The notes: generated by a model from the sequence alone, not told the origin. Numbered from the stretch's first letter, positions 12,778 to 23,161 are shown. The stretch: 64,000 bases of DNA from Vanrija pseudolonga (GCF_020906515.1 NC_085854.1:310001-374000); one strand, 5' to 3'. Program-made: numbers and translations.

Positions 12778-13108
12778 GATGTGCGTCGGTTGAGCCCAAG
12801 TTGTTGCGGGATCTGCGCAGTCGTTTGTCGTTGCTTGTGATCCCTGTGATTCCAACAGAGCAAACTACGCGGTGGAAGACCTCCACCGCGTAAATCGCAT
12901 CTCGGGCACTACGGCGATCGCCGTCGTCCCCATCAAGCCACGTGGCGTAAACACCGGTATCGCCGTCCCGTGGCGCTCGTCGTCATCGCGGATTTCAGCA
13001 ACTCCATTGTTGATGCGGACAAGTTGAATGTAAGCAGACAGACCACCACATCACTCGAGTGTGTTTGTTCTCTTTCAGCCACTCTCTTCCTCCCAGCTCT
13101 CACCTACA
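12778..13108. promoter_or_regulatory. Shared divergent promoter of CCDC25-like and ELYS-domain genes
   Basis: A 331-bp region between two oppositely transcribed start codons. It contains a perfect inverted repeat (12866-12892). No clear TATA box is seen on either side. Confidence 0.6.
12866..12892. promoter_or_regulatory. Perfect 11-bp inverted repeat, 5-nt spacer
   Basis: TACGCGGTGGA, spacer AGACC, then TCCACCGCGTA. It lies about 90 bp upstream of the minus-strand gene start and about 215 bp upstream of the plus-strand gene start. It could be a dimeric transcription-factor site. This is seen in sequence only. Confidence 0.6.
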
Positions 13109-15298
13109 ATGGGCGACGAGTACGAGCTCCCCGCGAGCTTACTGCGGTATTTTGACCTCGCGGCGCTGCCGTACGGCAGCACGGGCGACGACATTGATGC
13201 CCGCCGTGCGTCCAGCCCAGACGGCAAGCTCTTCTACGACCGCCTTCTCTCCTTCGCCTCATTAGACGGTAAGCCAACTTGCAAGGCATATCTGATGACA
13301 GGCCCATCTCTCTACCCACCCAACTCGCCCTCGGCCTTCCGCCGACTCCTGCACGCCATCCACACCGCCCCCATCGACCGCCTGAAGCGTGATTGCTTCG
13401 TCTACTACCTCGTCCGGGATGGAGACGCTGCCCCAGGCATGGAGGTGGACGATGCCGCGTCTAGCTCGAGCGCGGGTTCGGCACGCGCCCGCGCATTCGC
13501 CCGTGCGCGATGCCTGCCGTGCACTTGGCAGACGCTGATGGACGGCTACTGGCTCCTCGACAATGAGCAGTACGAGGAAGGCGTCGCTGCGCTGCGCGAC
13601 CCCGGCCTCCCGGCCGTCGACTTTGTCCCCTCCATTGTGGAGGCGCTGACTACCAATGTCTCCCCGCCTGCGCGCGCTCTCTCCCTGGTCTTCGCCTTCC
13701 TCCTCTCCCCCGATCGTACCCAGCAGGACGGTGACAAGGCCGAGAACGCCGCCGCGTTACTTGCGTCCGCGTCGGTGGCCGGCATGAGCGCAGCCTTCAG
13801 GCGTATCCGCGCACTCGCGTCGGCTGAAGACCGCGAGCGCGCTCGCGACGCAGTCTGGTGCTGGAGCCTCGGCACACCGCGCTCGCCAGCAGGCAAGGGC
13901 GAGCACACTGCCCAGCCGCGTGCTCTCCGAGAGCTCCTGCACCTTGCCCTGATGGACGAGGAGTCGGACCACCTTGTCCGCTTCCTCGCTCACCCGCCGC
14001 GCGAGATCCAGCCCCCGGCCAGGTCTCTTCTCCACGACCTTGTGACTCTGCGCCTCGTCCACGCCGGCAGCTACGCCGAGACCCTGGCGCTCGACAAGCA
14101 GCTCGCGGCTTCCGACGCCGCGTCCGCTTCGGACCGCCAGCGCCGACGCGAAATGGTGCGCGAGTTTATCGACATCCTCCCCGAGGCCCAGAGACGCGCG
14201 CTACTGGCCGGAAGCGACGTGCCCCCGGCTCGCGAGCCGAACACACGACCCGTTGCGAACGGCACGAGCAGCTCGGCCGATGTCGACATGGAGTCAAGCT
14301 GGGTCAGCGTCGCTACGCCTGCGCCGGTTGCCCCCTCTGCACCGGTCGTTCCGTCTACCCCTGCACCTAGAGTCGTCGCGCCCACGCCCATCCGCGCACC
14401 CGCCATTGCCAACATCCAGGCTGACTCGGGCGCTGGGTCGTCAACTCCCGCCCGCCCGTCGTCGCCATTCTCTGGCCCTCCGCGCTTCGCTGCGGCCTCG
14501 CCCCGTCCCCCTTCTCCGCCCAAGCGCCAGCGCACTCCAGAGCCTGCCCCCTCGGTTGTATCCACGCTCCCGATCGAGATTCGCCAAACGTCGCCCGTCC
14601 GAGCAAGCCATGTCGCCAGCCCATTCCAGCCGCCTCCATCGGCGAGCTCGCGTCCCGCCAGGCAGCCGAAGCAGCCGAAGAGGATGATCATCGACGAGGA
14701 GCCGGCCAAGGTCGCTCCTACGCCCCGCCGACAGGTGCGCGCGCCCCGCCGCTTCGACGAGGAGAGCCCCAACGCGGCCGCCTCATCGCGCCAGGCATCC
14801 GCAGAGCCGACTGTCGAGGCCACCCCCTCCACGCGCCGTACTCGCAGGTCTACCATCACCAAGGCCGACGACGCGACCCCCAAGGCGCCTGCGCCCAAAC
14901 GTCGCAACTTACGCGCGTCGTCCCGCGCCTCAACTGCCGAGATCGAGCCAGACATGCCGCCCCCGCCCATCCCCGGCGGCTTCTACACAGTGCCGGAGGA
15001 TGAACCAGTCGAGCCTCCTACGCCATCGCGCAACACGCGAAGCGCGTCCCAGGTCCCTATGGACGAGGACGAGGCACCGAAGAAGAGGGGCAAGGCGAGT
15101 GCTTTACCCAAGCGATCAACGCGGGCCGCGAGCGAGGTTACGGACGATGGAAACACGCCAGCGCCTCGCCGCTCGACACGCACTCGCGGTGCGGCGAGCG
15201 AGTTGGGCAGCCCCACGCCAAGCATTGCGAGCACGGTCGACGCCTCTAGCCCTACCAAGCCGAAGCGCACCACGCGGACGACGCGGTCACGCAAGTAG
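13109..15298 (+). CDS. ELYS-like domain nucleoporin-associated protein
   Basis: The frame encodes 729 residues if unspliced, or 718 if a 33-nt in-frame intron at 13269-13301 (GTAAGC..CTGATGACAG) is removed. I favour splicing, because it turns a non-conserved insertion into LDGPSLYPP. The start is the first ATG after a pyrimidine-rich leader. The N-terminal third resembles the ELYS/MEL-28 domain (PF13934) of nuclear-pore assembly factors: the YFDLAALPYG start, FRRLLHAIHTAPIDRLKRDC, the helical segment WQTLMDGYWLLDNEQYEEGV and later ALRELLHLALMDEESDHLVR. From about residue 370 the chain is Pro/Ser/Ala-rich and then strongly basic, with repeated S/T-R-R/TRS motifs ending in TTRTTRSRK. That tail is plausibly a chromatin- or DNA-binding tail like the AT-hook tail of animal ELYS. 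A nuclear envelope or pore role is inferred from the family. Confidence 0.82.
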   Translation: MGDEYELPASLLRYFDLAALPYGSTGDDIDARRASSPDGKLFYDRLLSFASLDGKPTCKAYLMTGPSLYPPNSPSAFRRLLHAIHTAPIDRLKRDCFVYYLVRDGDAAPGMEVDDAASSSSAGSARARAFARARCLPCTWQTLMDGYWLLDNEQYEEGVAALRDPGLPAVDFVPSIVEALTTNVSPPARALSLVFAFLLSPDRTQQDGDKAENAAALLASASVAGMSAAFRRIRALASAEDRERARDAVWCWSLGTPRSPAGKGEHTAQPRALRELLHLALMDEESDHLVRFLAHPPREIQPPARSLLHDLVTLRLVHAGSYAETLALDKQLAASDAASASDRQRRREMVREFIDILPEAQRRALLAGSDVPPAREPNTRPVANGTSSSADVDMESSWVSVATPAPVAPSAPVVPSTPAPRVVAPTPIRAPAIANIQADSGAGSSTPARPSSPFSGPPRFAAASPRPPSPPKRQRTPEPAPSVVSTLPIEIRQTSPVRASHVASPFQPPPSASSRPARQPKQPKRMIIDEEPAKVAPTPRRQVRAPRRFDEESPNAAASSRQASAEPTVEATPSTRRTRRSTITKADDATPKAPAPKRRNLRASSRASTAEIEPDMPPPPIPGGFYTVPEDEPVEPPTPSRNTRSASQVPMDEDEAPKKRGKASALPKRSTRAASEVTDDGNTPAPRRSTRTRGAASELGSPTPSIASTVDASSPTKPKRTTRTTRSRK

Positions 15299-15482
15299 GC
15301 ATTCTAGCCGTATCATTCAGTAGCCACAACTATGTTATACTACATGTGCAGATGTGCGAAACCAGAATGCATGTCAGAGAGCATTCAGCTGTATGGTACA
15401 GCTGGGATTAGGGTAGTCGCGGTAGAGGCCGATGCAGGCCCCCGCCCCTCCTCCCGTATGTCGTTCTAAGCCGTCGTGTCGT

Positions 15483-15710
15483 TTAAATCTGGGAGCACGT
15501 CAGCAGATGATGGAGAAACAATGTGTGTGATCATGGCAGTGCTGACACAGCAGATAGCAGCAAAGGGGCACCACATGCAGCACACAGTTTGCCACTCGCC
15601 CACGCGTGCAGCTTGGGCTCGCGATCGTACTCACGTATTGGCTGAGCCAGCGGAAGCCCTCGCCGTAGCCCTGGCGCATGACGACGGAGCACATGAAGAC
15701 CTCGATGGGG

Positions 15711-15742
<32 letters not shown>

Positions 15743-16485
15743 CGTGGTCTGGTAGAGGCCGAGCTCGTGGCGGAGCTGCTCCTCGGAGACGGCGCCCTCG
15801 GCATCGATCTTGTTACCGAGGATCAGGAAGGGGACGTTGGCGAGGGCGTCAATGGCAACTGGGCGGCGTTGTTAGCGTTTGCGATTGCGATTGCGGTGCG
15901 ACACTACGTACGCAGCGAATCCAGCTCGACCTTGGACTCGGCAAAGCGCTCCGTGTCGGCCGAGTCGACGAGGAAGACGATGCCGTCAACCTCGGGGAAG
16001 TAGTCGCGCCAGAGACGGCGGGCCTGCTGGTGTCCGCCGAGGTCGTAGGTGGTGAAGCGGACGTTGCCGATCGCGAGCTCCTCCGACGTGGGGTGGAGTG
16101 TGGGCTGGAGGGTTGCGAGGCGGTCGTTCTTGAGCATGTGGAGGAGGGTCTGGGGTTGTCAGTTGGTCACCGTCAGCAAGGCACTCACAGTCTTGCCGGC
16201 GTTGTCGAGGCCGAGGAACAAGAGCTTGGCGTCTGGCGCACGCGTCAGAAGCAGGTCGTGGTCAGAGAAGAAGCGGGCTACGCACTCTTGTTCATAAGGC
16301 CTGGGGCAGCGTGTCAATGGCAAATCGCGCCGTAAATGACTGCACTCACCGAGCTGGGAGAGGATGTCCCAGAACCAGTTCTGCGAGGAGTGTCAGTCGA
16401 CGAGATAGTGCTACGTCCGGGCCGCCGGGCTTTTGTCTTTCGCTCTCGGCTGCCAAGATCGAGCAACACGCACAAGGATGAACAT
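15483..16485 (-). CDS. SAR1: Small GTPase Sar1 (COPII coat)
   Basis: Seven minus-strand exons (16474-16485, 16350-16380, 16286-16300, 16189-16232, 15912-16149, 15635-15858, 15483-15488) give 189 residues, the normal Sar1 length. Visible motifs are the amphipathic start [16 protein letters not shown]-loop GLDNAGKT, switch I region [14 protein letters not shown], switch [14 protein letters not shown] (Sar1-type, with the His that drives GTP hydrolysis), NKID and the C-terminal GFRWLSQYI. Sar1 recruits COPII to ER exit sites. The last coding exon holds only Ile and the stop codon, and the third only 15 nt. The final intron (146 nt) is long for this window. Divergent from the LOG-family gene across 481 bp. 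Confidence 0.97.
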
Positions 16486-16966
16486 GCTGGCTAGTGCGTT
16501 GCTGCTGCGTTGCTTGTGGGGGTATCGGGGATGCGGCTTCGCGTGCGCACAGAGGTGGTGTGGTGGTTGCTTGTTAAAAAAAGTGAGCCAGGTGGTGCGT
16601 GGCAATGTCGACGACCAAGAGTAGATGGCCGGTGGCCGCCGTAAACGACGCGCACAACGCTCGTCGCTGGACGGATTGCTGGCACGACGACACATGGTGA
16701 GCCTGTCACGTGGCTTTGCTTCCGCACCCAAGATCAACCATGCGTGGCACGGGCATGGGTCGGAGCGTCCACCGTGGGAAAGCTGTCAAAATAACCCCGT
16801 TGTGGCAGCCGAATGCGGGGTCCCCACATGTGCAGCAACGGCGCGCTCATGCCGAAGCCGACTCGAACGGAGCATTCGCAGCAACCAAGTCGGAGAGCAG
16901 AGAGAGAGAGATACAACTCGCAGCTTTACTCGTCTCTTCCCCTCCTCCCTTATCTCTTCACCCAAA
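16486..16966. promoter_or_regulatory. Divergent promoter region, SAR1 / LOG-family gene
   Basis: A 481-bp intergenic region. A short GA run (GAGAGAGAGA, about 16900-16911) and a pyrimidine-rich tract precede the plus-strand start. I see no TATA box. Confidence 0.5.
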
Positions 16967-17963
16967 ATGTCGCCCTTCCCCACCGACCAGGAGCTCAAGA
17001 AGCCCGTCTGCGCATTGTGAGTCGAGGGAGTACGGCCGCTCCGCCTCCCTTATCACAGCTAACCTCGAGCAGCTGCGGCTCGTCGCCTGGCAGCTCGACA
17101 ATCTACGGCGACGCCGCGGCGTCGGTCGGCGCGGCGCTCGCCGAGGCGTCCTACCCGCTCGTGTACGGCGGCGGCAGGCGCGGGCTCATGGGCGTCGTGT
17201 CCCAGTCGCACCTCAAGGCAGGCGGCTACACGCACGGCGTGCTCCCCCGCGCTCTCGTCGCCCGCGCGAGCGAGCACACGCCTGCGCCGTCCGCCTCGGC
17301 ATTCACTGGCACGCCGAAGGACAACGCGCCGGTCAAGTCGGCCGAGGGCAAGGGCCACGACTTGCTCGACGACGACTTTGACGGCCGCTTGACGATGGAG
17401 GTCGTTGGCAGCATGCACGAGGTGGGTTGGAGGGTGATTGAACTAACCCCACAGCGCAAGGCCAAGATGGCCCAGCTGTCCACTGGCGGCTTTGTTGTCC
17501 TCCCTGGTGGATACGGCACGTTCGAGGAGCTGCTCGAGATGGTCACCTGGAACCAGGTGGGTGTTAGTTTCGTCGTCCTCTAACCCGCCCAGCTCGGTAT
17601 CCACTCGGTGCCCGTCCTCGTCCTGAACAGTGAGTGATGTGCCAAACCACCGCTAACAAACCCCAGTTGGCAACTTCTACACCGCGCTTCAGACTCTGGT
17701 CGAGAACGCCGTCACTGCCGGCTTCATCCAGCCCATCAACCTCAAGCTCATGACCGTCGTCAACTTGCCCGGCGGGCCCGAGGCCAACGCCGACCCCACC
17801 AAGGCGGGCGAGTGGGGCGCTGCGACTGTCAAGGCTCTGCAGGAGTGGCAGTTCCCTGTGAGTAGCTCACATCGTACATGCTATCACCCCGCTGACATCG
17901 CAGACCGACGGCGGCTACGGGTTCAAGTGGAAGGACGCCGAGTCCAAGGCGAGCACCGCGTAG
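16967..17963 (+). CDS. LOG-family nucleoside 5'-monophosphate phosphoribohydrolase
   Basis: Six exons (16967-17016, 17073-17421, 17455-17556, 17593-17629, 17667-17857, 17904-17963) give 262 residues. Family hallmarks are the N-terminal VCAFCGSSPGSS, the loop YGGGRRGLMG and the catalytic PGGYGTFEELLEM that defines LOG (lysine decarboxylase-like) proteins. An acidic insertion (KGHDLLDDDFDGRLTMEVVG) separates the two halves. Plant LOGs release active cytokinins from riboside monophosphates. Fungal ones probably hydrolyse purine nucleoside monophosphates in nucleotide turnover; the substrate is inferred. Introns two and three are 33 and 36 nt. The stop lies only 31 nt before the next open frame, which lacks its own clear ATG (see findings). 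Confidence 0.93.
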
Positions 17964-17994
17964 ACAGAATGCATCAATCAATTGACATGAGTAG

Positions 17995-18864
17995 GCCGCC
18001 GCAGACGCAGACAAGCCGGCGCTCTTCTCGACGGGGCGGTACACGTCGGCGGCATCGAGCGAAGTGAGCAAGACGAACGTGCCGCTCTGGGACCTGCACG
18101 TGTGGCGGCTGCGCAACGCCCATGCGCACTTTGCCGGCAAGGAGGGAGCGGCCGTGTGGGGCGCCTGGCCGGGAGACGAGGCGGTGTGGGCGGCGGTCAA
18201 AGCCAAGCTCGAGGTCGCTGGCGCCGGCGACTGGAGGGTGGGTGCGGCTACAATGGTGACCACTAACCCCCAGCTCCGTATCCTCCTCCACCCAGGCGCA
18301 CGACTCGAGGTCCAGACGATCCCAGCTGCTGCTGGCACTGGTGCGTCAGGCCTCTGGCCAAACTAACGCCCGCAGCGCCGTTCGCCCCCCTCCCTGCCGC
18401 CGACACCCCGACGACCAAACGCGCGCTGTACCTCGACCCGGAGGACAGTGTAATCGAGTCGGACACCAGCTATCGGCTGTACAAGACCGAGCAGCGCGCA
18501 GTGTACAACGCCGCGGCGGCGCGTGCGCCGACCACCGAGCCGCACCCCGAGGTGCTCCTGCACACGCCGGAGCGGCTGCTGGAGAGCGTCACCTCCAACA
18601 TTGCGATCCGCAAGCCGACCGTGAACGGATGGCGGTGGGTCACGCCGTCGCTGCGGCCCAACAACGCGCCGTTCCTCGCGGGTACAATGCGCAAGCATCT
18701 CCTCGACGCAGGTGTCCTGACGGAGGGCGAGCTGACGCTGGCCGACTGGGCAAAGGCAAAGGCGGATGGACACCGCGTGATCGGGTTTAATGGGTTCCGG
18801 TAAGCGCTTGGCCCTGGGGCAGCTACTGACTCGCAGCGGCGTGTGGGAGGCCGAGATTGTATAG
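17995..18864 (+). CDS. Aminodeoxychorismate lyase-like, class IV aminotransferase fold
   Basis: Exons 17995-18237, 18274-18340, 18376-18799 and 18837-18864 join in phase to about 253 residues. The N-terminal part reads KPALFSTGRYTSAASSEVSK and VPLWDLHVWRLRNAHAHFAG. The C-terminal part has the class IV PLP-enzyme pattern: LLESVTSNIAIRKP, WVTPSLRPNNAPFLAGTMRK, DGHRVIGFNGFRGVWEAEIV. This resembles fungal ABZ2, which makes p-aminobenzoate from aminodeoxychorismate for folate. Assignment to ADC lyase rather than a related class IV enzyme is inference. The start is unresolved: the frame opens right after an in-frame TAG at 17992-17994 and contains no early ATG, while the nearby ATGs at 17971 and 17986 are out of frame. 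The listed start is the frame opening, not a proven initiator. Confidence 0.72.
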
Positions 18865-19167
18865 AAGCAAGCATACATGCACTACACCCATAGAAGCGTC
18901 GCGCCCAACGCCGATGTAGCCGGATAAACCTGTGTGATGCGTCGCGTGCAATCTTGGCAACGGTATCTGCCTGCGTGCCTGAGGCGGCCGAGGTGCCGGC
19001 GGTGGGTGGTGGCGGCCCAGGGCCGAAGCCACAACAACGTTGCCGACGCTTCCATTGCGTCGGTATCAAGCGGTCCCAGGCCGTCAGTCTACAGCCTACA
19101 TAAGCAGCGATGTGCGCACCAATCCCCACAACTCACCGCTCGCTCACAAACACTACCGCACAGCACC
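18865..19167. promoter_or_regulatory. Short intergenic region before aminotransferase gene
   Basis: A 303-bp spacer between tandem genes. The leader just before the ATG at 19168 is CA-rich. No other element is recognised. Confidence 0.4.
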
Positions 19168-20751
19168 ATGATCAGCACCAAGACGACGACCCGCGCTGCC
19201 GTCAACGGCGTGCGCACCCTCGCCTCCCTCGCGGCCGAGCAGCACGCCGCGACCCCGCTCCAGGCGTACACGCCCCCTCCGGTCGCCGACACCAAGACCA
19301 CGGCCCAGTGGGTCCAGTTCGGCCGCGAGCACGTCACTCCTGGCCTTGGACGCGTGCGCGACATGGTCGTTGTGCGCGGCCAGGGCCTCGAGATTGAGAC
19401 GAGCGACGGCGACAAGATCCTCGACTTCAGCTCGGGTATCGGAGTGCTCTCCCTCGGACAGTGAGTGGGCACGCGCACAGTAATGCAGCGAAGGTCGGTT
19501 CTGCTCACACACCCCCAGCTGCCACCCCGCCGTCTCGCAAGCCGTCCACGCCCAGGTCGACACGCTCACCCACCTGCAGTGCTCGATCGGCTTCCACAAG
19601 CCGTACCTGCAGCTGATTGAGCGCCTCAAGTCGGTGATGCCCGACCCGTCGCTCGACTCGTTCTTCTTCTGGAACTCGGGCTCAGAGGCCATCGAGGCGG
19701 CCATCAAGATTGCGCGCAAGGCGACTGGCCGGCCCAACGTCATCTCCATGAACGGCGGATACCACGGGCGCACGTACGGCTCGGGCGCGCTCTCGCGCAG
19801 CAAGAACATCTACACTGTCGGCGCGGGCGCGATGATGCCCGGCTCGCACGCGACGCCGTTCCCGTACTGGCACAGCATGAGCCTCCCGATGACTACCTCG
19901 GAGGACGAGCTCGTGCGCATTGCGATCGCGCAGCTCGACCTGCTCCTCCGTACCCAGTCGGCGCCAAAGGACACGGCCGCCATCTTCATCGAGCCCGTCA
20001 TCGGCGAGGGCGGCTACGTGCCCACACCGCACGCGTACCTCCGCCACCTGCGCCAGCTCTGCGACGAGCACGGCATCCTGCTCATCGCCGACGAGGTGCA
20101 GTCTGGCTTCGGACGCACGGGCAAGATGTTTGCCATCGAGCACTCGGGGGTGCGTCCCGACGTCGTCGTCTTCGCCAAGGGCGTCGCCAACGGATACCCT
20201 CTCAGCGGTGTCGTTGCGCCCCGCAAGATCATGGAGACGCTCGACACTGGTGTGCTTGGCGGCACGTACGCGGGCAACGCCGTCGCCTGTGCTGCCGCCA
20301 CGGCCGTCGTCGACGTGTTCAACTCCCAGGACGTGCTCGGCAACGTCGAGGCCCGTGGCAAGCAGCTGCACGACGGGCTCGAGAAGATTGCCCAGACTGA
20401 GGCGGGCAAGAAGCTGATTGTTCAGCGCCGTGGCCAGAACGTAAGTGTGGCCCCTGGCCCAACACCCAGCACCCAGCACCATACTCACCCCTACCCCAGC
20501 TCATGGCTGCCATCGAGTTCCGCTCGGCCGACCCCCTCACCCACCACGGCCTCCCCGTCGGCACTACCGTCCCCTCGTCCATCGCGCGCCGCGTGCAGGA
20601 GAAGTGCCTCGACGCCGGCCTGCTCCTCCTCACGACGTCGACGTTCGAGGTTATCCGCTTCATCCCCTCGCTCACCGTTACCGAGTCCCAGGTGGACAAG
20701 GCGCTCGAGGTGTTCGCCAAGGCCGTTGCTGATGTCGCGCGCGAGGGTTAG
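19168..20751 (+). CDS. Class III PLP aminotransferase, 4-aminobutyrate aminotransferase-like
   Basis: Three exons (19168-19460, 19519-20440, 20500-20751) give 488 residues. PLP-enzyme landmarks run in order: SSGIGVLSLG near the N-terminus, FFFWNSGSEAIEAAIKIAR, MNGGYHGRTYGSGALS, EPVIGEGGYVPTP, LIADEVQSGFGRTGKMFA with the cofactor Asp, and VVVFAKGVANGYPLSG with the Schiff-base Lys. The N-terminus (MISTKTTTRAAVNGVRTLAS) is Arg/Ser/Thr-rich without acids and could be a mitochondrial presequence. The likely reaction is transamination of an omega-amino acid such as GABA to the semialdehyde; substrate choice within the class III family is not settled by sequence. Same direction as the two upstream genes, but with its own promoter space. 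Confidence 0.9.
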
Positions 20752-22422
20752 AGGAAGGCAGTGGTTGGTGTCAAAATGTAGTACGCAGATACTAGCTTGG
20801 GATGCGAGGATGATTGTCGAAGGACCAGCTGGTGAATCATGTGGCGGAGAAAAGGAGAGGCGTTGATGGCAGAGGTCTGGGTCGATCTAGGCGCGTTGCA
20901 ATCTCGCCCTCGGGGGAATCTGTCGTCCTTCAGTAGGTGGTTCCAGAGAGGGCAGCTCGATTGGATGGGGAGCAGCGATAAGAGGTCCGTCTCATCGATG
21001 ACAACTTGTAGACGATGACGATCTGATTGATTGTCTTTATGCCATCCGAGCAGAGCCGTACGCCGCGGCGCTACCGTGCAACCTCTTCATATCGTTCGCC
21101 GCTTCTAACAACGCCGTGCCGCCGACGAGGTTTGACCATCTTTCACCAGTATCAACGAAACCAGTCGCTGTGATGGTGCAAGAGGACCGGGCTGGTGAGA
21201 GGCGTGCGCCGCGGAGTGAACATGACGAACAGCAGAAGGTTTATTCGAGGAACGTCGAGTCGTGGTGAGTGAGAATCTCGGGGGAGCACCTGGAGGTGGG
21301 AAAGACACTGGGCCGATTAAAAACGAAATAAAGTGACAACTAGTGAACACATGACAGCTGCTGGCGCGATGTGGTCCCACCATTAAATGCGCAGCCAGAA
21401 ATTATTACAAAAATAGCCTGCGGGTCATGTTCCTCTTGGAAGTGTACTACTTGTTTAAACAGATACAATGAGAGCTCTGGCATGTGGTGCGAGTTAGAAA
21501 GCACTGTGGGGTGGCACGGAAGCCAACTACAGGTTAGTGAAGCCGGCACGCACAGCCGGGGATGCAGTGGAGCCACTGTCGCCAGGCGCCACCTAATTGG
21601 ACCCGAGGGCGGAAGCAAGCCCACACACGGGCTCAACACGGCTGTTGGTCGCGCAGGCGGGGTAGAAACAGCGTGCGTTACCTCGTTGACGTGCGGGTGC
21701 GGTGGGCATGAAACACGTGTAGCCGGGCGTGGTGGGTGGCACCCGCCGTACCTGCCGCTGCTTCTGCAGCTGTTACATCGTGGACCGAGCGGAACCGACG
21801 TGGCTCCCGCTGAACCCCGCGTCAGATGACAGCATTTGGCCGTCATCTACGCGTTTCACTACTCTCCGATGGTAGAAGGTACGACGCGCCGGGGTTCCGA
21901 GACGGCCGTGGTGTGCCGTGTGTGCCGTGCCAATGCCACGCGACGGGGTGCTTGCTTTCTTTAGCCCTTGGCCTCGGTCGGTCGGTCGCATACTTTGGAA
22001 CTGTGGCACGTAGCGTTAAGTGGGTTCCCGTGGCACTCCGAGATCATCACTCGACAACAACGTTCTGGGGCCCACCCACGCCCGCCCACTTGTACCCAGT
22101 GAGTTGGTTGTCAAGCGGGCTTCTTCGCCGTCGCTCGTGGCAGCGGCCAAAGCACCTTTGAAACCATGCCCACTGTGGCATGGGGATGACCGAGTGACAA
22201 GCACAGGGCCGAGGCATGCACCTTCACCCCAAGCGTCCCGATCACTCCGACCCACCCGTCGCGATGAAGAAGGTTCGGGATGATGAGGCTACATCGGTGA
22301 GCTCCCCTGTTGTCAGGCAACGTCCATGGGCCTTCCCTCTCCGTGGCACAAAAGGCGGTGATACTGCACGCCCCAAGTTGTTTTCCCCAACGTCACTCAA
22401 TACCTGTGCTCCCGACGACACC
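20752..22422. other. Intergenic region, 1.7 kb
   Basis: No supported gene. The 3' flank of the aminotransferase and the promoter of the first Cys-rich gene lie here. Several A/T-richer patches (for example around 21310-21480) stand out from the GC-rich surroundings. Frames present are short and motif-free. Confidence 0.5.
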
Positions 22423-22851
22423 ATGCTCTTCACTCAGACCTTTGCCATCCTCGCCGCCGTCACCCCTGCCCTCGGCCTGCAGATGTGGGACCGGTGCGGT
22501 GAGTCTCGCTGCCGCCTCGGTACTGTGCTGACGGCAGACAACAATATCGGCGTATGCGATACGGTTGCTCACTGCAATTACTACCACGGTAACGCCTCTC
22601 CGGGACTCTGCCCGGGACTTCCCAACAACGTTCAATGCTGCTACGCCAAGTCGTGCTTTGACCCACGCGCTTGCCCCGTCAAGCCTATCACAGGCCGTTG
22701 TCCGGGTGGCAGCAACAACCTTTACTGCCCCGGCTACATGGCATTCTGCATGTCTCCCAAGGAGTGCGCTACAGCTGGCCCGGGTGCAACGGTGCTCAAT
22801 GGCTTCTGCCCCGGCGGGCAGGATAACAAGCTGTGCAGGTGGAAGGCTTAG
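22423..22851 (+). CDS. Small secreted 14-cysteine protein, copy 1
   Basis: Two exons (22423-22498, 22538-22851) encode 129 residues. A signal peptide is evident (MLFTQTFAILAAVTPALGLQ). The mature part carries 14 cysteines in the order: a lone Cys before the intron; VCDT; HC; GLCPGLPNNVQCC; CFDPRACPV; RCPGGSNNLYCPGYMAFC; a Cys after a variable loop; VLNGFCPGG; KLCRWKA end. The CPGxPNxVQCC block resembles the Cys-rich segment preceding catalytic domains in some secreted fungal cell-wall enzymes (GH25 or NlpC/P60 type), but here no catalytic domain follows. The function is unknown; extracellular, disulfide-rich and perhaps carbohydrate binding is inference. First of four tandem paralogues sharing a phase-1 intron just after the first mature Cys. 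Confidence 0.9.
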   Translation: MLFTQTFAILAAVTPALGLQMWDRCGESRCRLGTVLTADNNIGVCDTVAHCNYYHGNASPGLCPGLPNNVQCCYAKSCFDPRACPVKPITGRCPGGSNNLYCPGYMAFCMSPKECATAGPGATVLNGFCPGGQDNKLCRWKA

Positions 22852-23161
22852 TAGATCTTGTGCCACACACGGTCAGAGACCGCCGAATGATGAAACCGTT
22901 GCGAAGTGTTCCGGCGGGTGCCATAGAGGTTCTCCAACTTCGCTGTGGCATGATGAGGAGGACGGGGAGTAGTGGGTCGGGGCTGGACTAGAAATGGGGT
23001 TAGCAGCGTCATCAGCGTCACCCGAATCATCTCGATCAGTGTCTGCTTCCCCGCTTGTCAGGCAGCAGCGAATAGACTCGCGTCTGATGGGGCATATAAA
23101 GACGGTGAACGGCCGCTACTGCCCCACTTGACCCCACGAGTCTATCAATCTCGCCAACACC
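22852..23161. other. Spacer between Cys-rich copies 1 and 2
   Basis: A 310-bp spacer. It holds the 3' element of copy 1 and, at about 23093, a CATATAAAG TATA-like box about 70 bp before the start of copy 2. Confidence 0.6.
22860..22900 (+). promoter_or_regulatory. 3' element of Cys-rich gene copy 1
   Basis: GTGCCACACACGGTC, then a 3-nt loop and GACCG, which can form the 5-bp stem CGGTC/GACCG. A second block, GATGAAAC-like, follows. It starts 8 nt after the stop codon, so it lies in the 3' UTR. The same two blocks follow the other three copies. Confidence 0.7.

Noticed and set aside
14071-14970. 299-codon minus-strand frame
   Set aside because: Antisense to the ELYS-domain gene; Gly/Ala/Arg-rich shadow.
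19682-20488. 268-codon minus-strand frame
   Set aside because: Antisense to the aminotransferase, where the PLP motifs lie on the plus strand.
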